A stretch of 16,722 bases of DNA, taken from positions 1 through 16,722 of the forward strand of contig CALBJL010000075.1 of assembly GCA_937893485.1 (NCBI GenBank), read 5' to 3'. This DNA comes from an uncultured bacterium (GTDB taxonomy: Bacteria; Bacillota; Clostridia; Lachnospirales; Lachnospiraceae). This document shows, piece by piece, positions 1 through 5,019 of this stretch. Made by a program: the position numbers and the translations under genes. The notes under the pieces are model-generated. The model searched no databases. It saw nothing but the letters and a program-made list of their open reading frames with translations, and was not told the origin of the DNA. Positions within the stretch are counted from its first letter, which is position 1; every line of letters starts with the position of its first letter.

Positions 1-314
1 CTGAAGTTTGTAAGCATTCCGCCTAACCATCTCTCATTTACATAGAACATTCCACAACGCTCAGCTTCTGTTTTGATTGCATCCTGAGCCTGTTTCTTTG
101 TTCCTACGAAAAGGATTGTTCCACCCTGTGCTGTGATATCAGATACAGCATCGTAAGCTTCATCTACTTTACCTACAGATTTCTGTAAGTCGATGATGTA
201 GATACCATTTCTCTCTGTGTAGATGTACGGAGCCATTTTAGGGTTCCATCTTCTTGTCTGATGTCCGAAATGAACACCTGCCTCCAGTAACTGTTTCATT
301 GTAATTACGCTCAT
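1..314 (-). CDS. rpsB: 30S ribosomal protein S2, N-terminal part (cut by window edge)
   Basis: The reading frame starting with ATG at 314 gives 104 residues and runs off the left edge. It begins MSVITMKQLLEAGVHFGHQT and contains the S2 hallmarks HFGHQTRRWNPKM, LFVGTKKQA and NERWLGGMLTNF. S2 binds the 30S subunit near the platform and is needed for recruitment of S1-type interactions at the mRNA exit. The start is fixed by a strong Shine-Dalgarno GGAGGT at 321-326, six bases upstream. The gene follows the flagellar operon in the same direction, as in Bacillus subtilis where rpsB (then tsf) follows sigD-swrB. A hairpin and a candidate promoter upstream suggest it is transcribed mostly on its own. 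Confidence 0.97.
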   Translation of the reverse strand, partial: MSVITMKQLLEAGVHFGHQTRRWNPKMAPYIYTERNGIYIIDLQKSVGKVDEAYDAVSDITAQGGTILFVGTKKQAQDAIKTEAERCGMFYVNERWLGGMLTNF

Positions 315-421
315 TTTTTTACCTCCATTGGTTTGTTCTTCCACGAATCTCTCTCCATTATTCCACCTTGCGGCACCGAAACAATGATCCATTCGTGTGT
401 TTGTTAATCATAAGCTTTTCA
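315..421 (-). other. rpsB leader, no recognisable RNA element
   Basis: This gene-free stretch between the candidate promoter and rpsB holds the Shine-Dalgarno and a mixed-composition leader. I looked for a ribosomal-protein autoregulatory fold or riboswitch and saw only short, unconvincing pairings. Together with 422-470 it is the longest gene-free region in the window. Confidence 0.4.
321..326 (-). promoter_or_regulatory. Shine-Dalgarno of rpsB
   Basis: The minus strand reads GGAGGT, followed by six bases and then ATG at 314. It is the strongest ribosome binding site at the left end of the window and settles the rpsB start. Confidence 0.9.
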
Positions 422-450
422 AATATAACATAAGCGCCTGCATAATGCAA
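422..450 (-). promoter_or_regulatory. Candidate sigma-A promoter for rpsB
   Basis: On the minus strand TTGCAT (445-450) is followed by a 17-base spacer and TATATT (422-427). The -10 matches consensus in 5 of 6 positions and the -35 in 3 of 6. Transcription would start near 415 and give an rpsB leader of about 100 nt. The -35 element lies inside the terminator hairpin of the preceding operon, so the two signals share DNA. The spacing is good, but the -35 is weak and the call rests on sequence alone. Confidence 0.4.
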
Positions 451-458
451 GCGCTTAT
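430..458 (-). terminator. Putative terminator hairpin at the end of the flagellar operon
   Basis: An inverted repeat has outer arms ATAAGCGC (430-437) and GCGCTTAT (451-458), one C/A mismatch, and inner arms TGCA/TGCA around a three-base loop. On the minus strand it starts 12 nt after the stop of the last flagellar-operon gene and is followed by GTTATATTT, a modest T-rich tract. The structure is strong but the tail is not a clean T run, so termination may be partial and allow some read-through into rpsB. In the other direction the hairpin is followed by TTCAAAAAA, which does not look like a terminator tail. Confidence 0.6.
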
Positions 459-470
459 TTCAAAAAATAA

Positions 471-1109
471 TCATTTTTTACTTTTCGTATCCTTTGTCTG
501 ATCCGTTTTTTTATCATCATTCCGCTCGGTAATCATCTTGACGATCGTATTGTAGTCCGCATCCTTCGGTATGATATAGGTTCCAGGCTGGATCAGGCTG
601 TCATATCCGCCCTCCGACAAATATTTGTTAAAATCATCGGCATCGTCAATGACCCCGGCACGTTTCAGCTTTTTGCATACATCATCCGAATACTCGCCGC
701 CCACGATCGACAATTCCACCTGTTCGATCGTCTCCACATTGTTCTTATCGGATTTGTCTGCCTGATCCGTCTGATCTGTTTGGTCGGATTTTCCCACATT
801 TTGCGATGTGTCTTTTCCGTTATTCTGCGGTTTTGCTTCCGGTGTCTGCACATCTGCCGCATCCTTCTGATCCGAAGCTGCCGCCTCCTCATCCAAAGCT
901 GTACCATTCCCGGCATTCTCCACCGGATCGGACAGCTTTTCACTGTCATCAAGTGCATCCGGCATCACCATGCCAAGTGCTGCCGCCCGTTCACGGATCT
1001 GGTCGTCCGTCAGCGTCTCATTTTTATGAAGCGCAAATACGATCATAAGTATCACTGTCGTTACAATGATGCCGATACCCATTCCACGCAGGTAATACTT
1101 TAATTTCAC
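471..1109 (-). CDS. Membrane-anchored protein with YceG/MltG-like domain, lacking the transglycosylase domain
   Basis: The 212-residue protein has an N-terminal membrane helix (about residues 8-27). A motif DDQIRERAAALGMVMP follows just outside, then a long low-complexity Asp/Gln/Thr/Lys linker (about 50-130). The C-terminal module (about 131-195: VELSIVGGEYSDDVCKKLKR, GVID, then LIQPGTYIIPKDADYNTIV) resembles the LysM-like subdomain of YceG/MltG endolytic murein transglycosylases. Those enzymes are far longer and carry a catalytic Glu domain that is absent here, so cleavage of glycan strands is not expected. Wall binding is a plausible inference. The start is GTG at 1109, overlapping the upstream stop in GTGA, which suggests translational coupling; the first ATG is nine codons further in. 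It is the last gene of the operon. Its role in motility is unknown. Confidence 0.75.
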   Translation of the reverse strand: MKLKYYLRGMGIGIIVTTVILMIVFALHKNETLTDDQIRERAAALGMVMPDALDDSEKLSDPVENAGNGTALDEEAAASDQKDAADVQTPEAKPQNNGKDTSQNVGKSDQTDQTDQADKSDKNNVETIEQVELSIVGGEYSDDVCKKLKRAGVIDDADDFNKYLSEGGYDSLIQPGTYIIPKDADYNTIVKMITERNDDKKTDQTKDTKSKK

Positions 1110-1807
1110 TGTTCTTCTTCCCCTCTGTATAGCTCAATGATCAGTTTAACTTCCCCAAAACCGAGTCCGAAATTTCTCGCAATATCGGTCAGATCCTCTC
1201 CGGCGTGATACCGCTCTAAGATCTGCTCCCTGACACTGACAGGTTCCGGCTCCGGCTCCGGCTGCTCTGCCGGTTCCTCCTGCACAGGCTCTGTATCGAC
1301 TTCCGGTTCTTCACCCTGTACCGCTGCTGTCTGCGCTTGGGCAGCGACCGGCTGCTCTTCCGCCACAGGCACGACTATCTCCGTCACCGGCTGTTCTCTC
1401 AGTGACTGATAATCACCGATCAACGCCTGTAACTCGTCCATCGTCTCGTTGAGCTGCGTATGCTTGTCTCCCAGCATACTGTAGAGGAACGTTACCTCAT
1501 GATTCATTTTTTCGAGCTTTTCCATCACAGAATCCGAATACTCGCTGATCGCCATGATCTTTTCATTGGTATCCCGTTCCATCGTGCGCTGCACCTGATC
1601 GACCGTCAGATCCATCGCATCATCAACCATATCGGACACTTTCGACTTCGCAGCTTCCAGTTCCCGATCCACGATCATGCGCAGCTCATCCTCGCTAAGC
1701 TCAGCAACCTTGTTTACATCCGCCGGTGAGAGCTTTTCCGTGACAAAAAAACTGCCAACCAGAAATACGACACCGATCAATAGCAATACAGCTTCCACTC
1801 CTGTCAT
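1106..1807 (-). CDS. SwrB/YlxL-like membrane-anchored coiled-coil protein with C-terminal HTH-like motif
   Basis: The 233-residue protein has one N-terminal membrane helix (about residues 5-22) and a charged, probably coiled-coil stretch (about 27-145). A Pro/Glu-rich linker (about 145-190, with EPEPEPEP) leads to a compact C-terminal helical motif (about 190-228: REQILERYHAGEDLTDIARN followed by FGLGFGEVKLIIELYR). The tail looks like the helix-turn-helix-like end of YlxL-family proteins. Place and plan match B. subtilis SwrB (YlxL), which lies between sigD and rpsB and promotes flagellar export-gate assembly and swarming. SwrB is shorter (about 167 residues), so the linker is an expansion here. 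ATG at 1807 has AAGGAGAG upstream. The identification rests on synteny and architecture; residue-level homology was not tested. Confidence 0.7.
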   Translation of the reverse strand: MTGVEAVLLLIGVVFLVGSFFVTEKLSPADVNKVAELSEDELRMIVDRELEAAKSKVSDMVDDAMDLTVDQVQRTMERDTNEKIMAISEYSDSVMEKLEKMNHEVTFLYSMLGDKHTQLNETMDELQALIGDYQSLREQPVTEIVVPVAEEQPVAAQAQTAAVQGEEPEVDTEPVQEEPAEQPEPEPEPVSVREQILERYHAGEDLTDIARNFGLGFGEVKLIIELYRGEEEQ

Positions 1808-1825
1808 TGTCTCTCTCCTTATCGA

Positions 1826-2149
1826 TCAGACTGTCATGTCAAAGCCTCCGGACATTCCCTTGATGCGGACATGACCATCATCTCTCTTTTCCTTTTTTTT
1901 GTCTTTCCTGTTCTCACGGCTGCCGTAATATTCGTTTTTGCCGCCGTCTCTGGCATCAAAACGATATTCCTCGCCAGCCGGTTCATCCTTCGCCGAAACC
2001 TGTCTGGCAGCCGCCTCCTCATGCTTTGTCACAGTCACAAACGCCTGCTGCTGATGCAGCACGGGTCTCTGATCCTCATGCTGTTTCACATTCGAAACAT
2101 TCTGCTGATTCTGCATCATTCCATTGAAATCTACCGGACGTACAGACAT
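1826..2149 (-). CDS. Small charged protein of unknown function, directly after sigD
   Basis: The 107-residue protein has no membrane helix or signal peptide and is predicted by eye to be largely disordered. The N-terminus (RPVDFNGMMQNQQNVSNVKQ) is Gln/Asn-rich. The middle is charged, a strongly basic cluster lies at about residues 80-91 (RKDKKKEKR), and a short Gly/hydrophobic end reads GGFDMTV. The start at 2149 follows AGGTGAGGA, 12 nt after the sigD stop, and the gene ends 18 nt before the SwrB-like gene, so it sits firmly in the operon. It does not resemble FlgM: no sigma-28-binding helix pattern is visible. I do not recognise a named family; small proteins of this style occur after sigD in related clostridia as far as I recall. 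Confidence 0.75.
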   Translation of the reverse strand: MSVRPVDFNGMMQNQQNVSNVKQHEDQRPVLHQQQAFVTVTKHEEAAARQVSAKDEPAGEEYRFDARDGGKNEYYGSRENRKDKKKEKRDDGHVRIKGMSGGFDMTV

Positions 2150-2161
2150 ATTTCCTCACCT

Positions 2162-2929
2162 CTAAACCTTTGCTAAGATACCCATATAACTCCCCATTGT
2201 CTTTTGCAGCTTCGACAATGCCTTTGTGTGCAGCTGCGACACCCGCGACTCGGAGACCTCTAATACCCTGCTGATCTCCTTTAACGTCATTTCCTCATAA
2301 TAATATAACAAAATGACCTTCGACTCTTTCTCAGTCAACTGTTCCATCGCTTTTTTGAGCATTTCCTTCAGTTCATTCTGTTCCACCAGTTCTTCCGGCT
2401 GAATGAAATGGGAATTGCCACGTGTCTCCATCACAGGCTCAGTGCCCTGCTCGACATACTCATTGAGTGACACCACATTTGTGATCTTTAGCTGTGACTG
2501 CCATCCGAGCAGCTCATCCTCACTCAGCCCGAGCTCGGATGCGACCTCCTCATCGCTGGCGGTCTTTCCCGTTCTGGTCTCAATCACACGGATCGCCTCA
2601 TCAATCTTTTTCTGCTTCTGGCGTACCGTGCGCGGAATCCAGTCCATCTTTCTGATCTGATCTAAGATTGATCCACGGATACGCAGGGACGCATAGGTCT
2701 CAAACTTGACATCCTTTGTTGTATCAAACTTATCAATCGCATCAATCAGACCAAACACCCCATAGCTGACCAGATCTTCATATTCTACATTATATCCGAG
2801 ATACATATTCAATCTGCCTGCTACCAGTTTCACGAGCGGCGCATATTCAATTATGATCTGTTCCCGCAGCTCCGGTGTTTTTGTTTTGCGGTAATGCTCC
2901 CAGAGCTGTTCTTTTGATAATGTCTTCAT
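2162..2929 (-). CDS. fliA: RNA polymerase flagellar sigma factor, sigma-28 / sigma-D (FliA)
   Basis: This sigma factor directs RNA polymerase to late flagellar and chemotaxis promoters such as flagellin, motor and receptor genes. The 255-residue protein has region 2 (about 25-97, with EDLVSYGVFGLIDAIDKFD and RIRGSILDQIRKMDWIPR). Region 3 spans about 100-165. Region 4 (about 185-245) has the helix-turn-helix MTLKEISRVLEVSESRVSQL. Length and motifs are typical of the FliA/WhiG group. I chose ATG at 2929, which has AGGA nine bases upstream; a TTG two codons earlier would place the Shine-Dalgarno too close. Its position near the 3' end of a long operon is as in B. subtilis, where distance from the promoter limits sigma-D level. 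The B. subtilis name is sigD. Confidence 0.96.
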   Translation of the reverse strand: MKTLSKEQLWEHYRKTKTPELREQIIIEYAPLVKLVAGRLNMYLGYNVEYEDLVSYGVFGLIDAIDKFDTTKDVKFETYASLRIRGSILDQIRKMDWIPRTVRQKQKKIDEAIRVIETRTGKTASDEEVASELGLSEDELLGWQSQLKITNVVSLNEYVEQGTEPVMETRGNSHFIQPEELVEQNELKEMLKKAMEQLTEKESKVILLYYYEEMTLKEISRVLEVSESRVSQLHTKALSKLQKTMGSYMGILAKV

Positions 2930-2971
2930 CTGCAACCGTCCTATTTTGCTGCTAATTGTTCGTGGTCACGT

Positions 2972-3259
2972 TTATTTATCCGTATGATCATCCTGATATT
3001 CATCATCAGACATCGCCATCTCGTCAATCAGATCCTCGTCCATATCCATGTCCTCATACTCGCTGAGCGGGTCCTGCATAACCTCAAACCCTTTGTCAAG
3101 CAGAAGCTTAATGATGCACCCAAACAGATAGAATATGACCAGCACCAGCAATTCCGTCTTTACAAATTTTCCAAAGCTGTAATGCTGGCAGATACTGACA
3201 ATACACGTTATAAATCCTGTAATCAACATCACAATCGCAGGAACCGGCTTTGTATTCAT
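2972..3259 (-). CDS. Small two-helix membrane protein with acidic tail, between cheD and sigD
   Basis: The 95-residue protein has two hydrophobic helices (about residues 8-24 and 35-53) joined by a short loop. A cytosolic-looking tail (about 60-95) carries roughly 15 Asp/Glu residues and almost no basic ones. ATG at 3259 has a strong Shine-Dalgarno GGAGGG (3265-3270) five bases upstream, which supports a real gene. The gaps to cheD (43 nt) and to sigD (42 nt) are small and the strand is the same. B. subtilis has no gene here. I do not recognise the family. The acidic tail could bind a basic partner, but that is speculation. Confidence 0.8.
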   Translation of the reverse strand: MNTKPVPAIVMLITGFITCIVSICQHYSFGKFVKTELLVLVIFYLFGCIIKLLLDKGFEVMQDPLSEYEDMDMDEDLIDEMAMSDDEYQDDHTDK

Positions 3260-3302
3260 AGAAGCCCTCCTCTGTATCAGACATCTGTGTCTGTATCCTT
3301 TG

Positions 3303-3788
3303 TCAGATTGTCTTAACTGACTTTCCGACTGCCTTTATGATATAGTCACCATTCGAACAATTCAGTTCGACGGTTCTTCCGTAATTGAGACCGGTATCCT
3401 CCGCTAGAATTGGAATTCCAAGCTCCTGAAGCACTTTTTTCGATGCAATCGCGTTCTTTTCTCCGATATTTCCAACCGATGTCGTTCCCGATACCTCGAA
3501 CATCTTTGCTCCTCCGGCGATTTTTGCCACAAGCCGTCTTCTCGGTACTCCGAGCGCTTCCATCTGGCGAACCAGTTCCACGATACCTGTATCTGCAAAC
3601 TTTGCTATATTAGAATTATTTCTGATTCTTGTACTGTCCGGCAGCATAATATGTGCCAGACCACCGATCTTTGTCGTCGAATCCCACAGGGCAATGCCTA
3701 TGCAGGAACCAAGACCAAGCGTAGTTAATGAATCCGGGGCCTTCGCTGTCTTTAAATCAGCCATCCCCACCTTGATTACGACTCCCAT
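3303..3788 (-). CDS. cheD: Chemoreceptor glutamine deamidase CheD
   Basis: CheD deamidates specific glutamines on methyl-accepting chemotaxis proteins and binds CheC, whose phosphatase activity it raises. The 161-residue protein shows the catalytic set in the expected places: Thr23, Cys29 in LGLGSCIGIALWD and His46 in GLAHIMLPDS, each two residues later than Thr21, Cys27 and His44 of the Thermotoga enzyme. GGAKMF and SVGNIGEKNA are further family motifs. The start ATG at 3788 has only a weak GGA nearby; AAGGGG lies farther upstream. It follows cheC by 20 nt, matching the CheC-CheD partnership seen in Gram-positive chemotaxis. Confidence 0.96.
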   Translation of the reverse strand: MGVVIKVGMADLKTAKAPDSLTTLGLGSCIGIALWDSTTKIGGLAHIMLPDSTRIRNNSNIAKFADTGIVELVRQMEALGVPRRRLVAKIAGGAKMFEVSGTTSVGNIGEKNAIASKKVLQELGIPILAEDTGLNYGRTVELNCSNGDYIIKAVGKSVKTI

Positions 3789-3808
3789 ATGTATATTCCG
3801 TTTCCCCT

Positions 3809-4435
3809 TTAGAATGTAATTCCGAGTGATGAAAGGAGCTTATCGTAAGAGTCCTCATCCGGTAACAAAATGAAATAACCTTCCATCATCACTTCATCCC
3901 CAAACTCTGTCTCGATCAGTAATGCATTGTCACCAAACTGTCCAAACTGAATCGCCGGAACACTGAGGATCGATGCTGCCATATCTACGGCAATATACGG
4001 AACGGAAGGTGTAATCACCAGATTGGTCATCGTAGACAGCGCAGACAGATAAGAGCCTGCAATGATATTTCCAATCTCCTTCATCGCAGACAACTCCATC
4101 TCAGAAAACTCACCTTCTCCTTTATCGCCGCCCATACCGCCCATCAGACGGTCAACCAGATAATGTGCGGATTTCAGACGCATCAAAAACATCATACTGC
4201 CGGAAATATCATTCTGCACCTCCAAAAAGATGCCGACAATGATCTCTTCCTCCGGACAGATCGCCGATCCGAGATCCTCAACCGCTTTCAACTCGACATT
4301 TGGCACTTTCATATCAATCGTCAGGTTGAGCATGCTTGCAATCGCCGTTGTCGCATTTCCCGCACCAATATTTCCAAGCTCGCGGAGTACATCGATATAC
4401 ATACTGTTTACGTTATCAAATGAAAATTTACCCAT
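3809..4435 (-). CDS. cheC: CheY-P phosphatase CheC
   Basis: CheC removes phosphate from CheY-P and takes part in adaptation with CheD. The 208-residue protein has two copies of the ExxN active-site motif: DVLRELGNIGAGN with Glu19/Asn22 and SAMKEIGNIIAG with Glu120/Asn123, so both catalytic centres look intact. The segment YIAVDMAASIL corresponds in place to the CheD-binding helix of Thermotoga CheC. I chose ATG at 4435, preceded by GAAAGG (4443-4448) with seven bases of spacing. A TTG five codons earlier is possible in frame, but it would start inside the ribosome binding site. The gene is separated from cheW by a gap with two hairpins and a candidate promoter. Confidence 0.96.
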   Translation of the reverse strand: MGKFSFDNVNSMYIDVLRELGNIGAGNATTAIASMLNLTIDMKVPNVELKAVEDLGSAICPEEEIIVGIFLEVQNDISGSMMFLMRLKSAHYLVDRLMGGMGGDKGEGEFSEMELSAMKEIGNIIAGSYLSALSTMTNLVITPSVPYIAVDMAASILSVPAIQFGQFGDNALLIETEFGDEVMMEGYFILLPDEDSYDKLLSSLGITF

Positions 4436-4442
4436 AAAAATG

Positions 4443-4448
4443 CCTTTC
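4443..4448 (-). promoter_or_regulatory. Shine-Dalgarno that decides the cheC start
   Basis: The minus strand reads GAAAGG, seven bases before ATG at 4435. It overlaps the upstream in-frame TTG at 4448-4450, which makes that TTG an unlikely initiator. Confidence 0.7.
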
Positions 4449-4456
4449 AATATTTA

Positions 4457-4483
4457 ATTCATAGGAAGGAATTTTCTATGAAT
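4457..4483 (-). repeat. Short inverted repeat upstream of cheC
   Basis: Arms ATTCATAG (4457-4464) and CTATGAAT (4476-4483) are a perfect 8-base match with an 11-base loop. It overlaps the candidate promoter and lies just upstream of the cheC ribosome binding site. It could be an RNA hairpin in the intergenic leader or a binding site; nothing in the sequence decides between these. Confidence 0.5.
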
Positions 4484-4486
4484 CAA
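4458..4486 (-). promoter_or_regulatory. Candidate internal promoter for cheC-cheD-sigD
   Basis: The minus strand reads TTGATT (4481-4486), a 17-base spacer, then TATGAA (4458-4463), each matching the vegetative consensus in four of six positions. A transcript would start near 4451 and include the cheC ribosome binding site. It lies just after the cheW hairpin, as expected for a secondary promoter that feeds the sigD end of the operon. AT-rich sequence makes chance matches common, so this stays tentative. Confidence 0.3.
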
Positions 4487-4490
4487 GAAA

Positions 4491-4526
4491 CAATAGATTG
4501 TCTGTATATATGCAGACAATCTATTG
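4491..4526 (-). terminator. Strong hairpin after cheW (partial terminator, attenuator or processing site)
   Basis: A perfect 14-base inverted repeat has arms CAATAGATTGTCTG (4491-4504) and its complement (4513-4526) around an 8-base loop. It begins 8 nt after the cheW stop. On the minus strand it is followed by TTTCTTGATT, a weak T-rich tail, so it could act as a leaky terminator inside the operon or as a 3' stabilising stem for the upstream message. In the plus direction it is followed by CCGTTTTATTATTT. The structure itself is certain; its function is inferred. Confidence 0.55.
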
Positions 4527-4534
4527 CCGTTTTA

Positions 4535-5005
4535 TTATTTAAAATTTTCCTCTGTCATTGCATTGATATCAAACAATGAGATCAGATCATCACCGTTCTT
4601 TCCGATTCCGTTGATATAAGAATGCTTGTTTTCTTTCGCATCATGGCTGGGCTTATCAATCTCGCTCGCACCCAGATTTACTACCTCACGAACCTCGTCC
4701 ACAATCACTCCGAGTTTGCCTTTCTCTTCAATCTTTAAAATAATGATACGGCTGCTGTTTGTAAACACATCATCCTCAAATCCCATCTTCAGGCGGATAC
4801 TCATAACCGGAACGATCTCACCACGCAGGTTGATGACACCCTTAAAATAACTCTGCGCCTTCGGCACACGAGTGATCTTCTGCATACGAACAATCGTATC
4901 CACATATCCGATATCAATTCCATAGATCTCGCTGCTGAGCTTGACCGCAATGAACTGTTTTTTCTCTTCTGTTACATCACCATTTACTTGAACATATGCT
5001 GCCAT
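4535..5005 (-). CDS. cheW: Chemotaxis coupling protein CheW
   Basis: CheW links the kinase CheA to chemoreceptors in the signalling array at the membrane. The 156-residue protein is a single CheW domain with two SH3-like lobes. It starts its fold at KQFIAVKLSSEIYGIDI and contains the hallmark GVINLRGEIVPV (about residues 57-68) and the later LGVIVDEVREVV. ATG at 5005 follows AAGGGGGA, 14 nt after the cheA stop. There is no receiver domain, so this is CheW and not CheV. Its stop is followed by a strong hairpin. Confidence 0.96.
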   Translation of the reverse strand: MAAYVQVNGDVTEEKKQFIAVKLSSEIYGIDIGYVDTIVRMQKITRVPKAQSYFKGVINLRGEIVPVMSIRLKMGFEDDVFTNSSRIIILKIEEKGKLGVIVDEVREVVNLGASEIDKPSHDAKENKHSYINGIGKNGDDLISLFDINAMTEENFK

Positions 5006-5019
5006 CTTTTACGTCCCCC

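Noticed and set aside
1826..2149. Anti-sigma factor FlgM as an identity for the gene after sigD
   Set aside because: Size and disorder fit loosely, but the C-terminal helices that bind sigma-28 are absent and the tail is short and Gly-rich.
2930..2935. Upstream TTG start for sigD, adding two residues
   Set aside because: The AGGA motif is only three bases before the TTG but nine before ATG at 2929, so the ATG is the better start.
3278..3293. Small hairpin (6-bp stem CAGACA/TGTCTG) between cheD and the small membrane gene
   Set aside because: The stem is short, has no T tail, and leaves the ribosome binding site free. It may be chance in a repetitive CTGTATC/CAGA stretch.
4436..4450. Upstream TTG start for cheC, adding five residues
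   Set aside because: The TTG overlaps the GAAAGG ribosome binding site, and ATG at 4435 has ideal spacing to it. CheC homologues start near this ATG.
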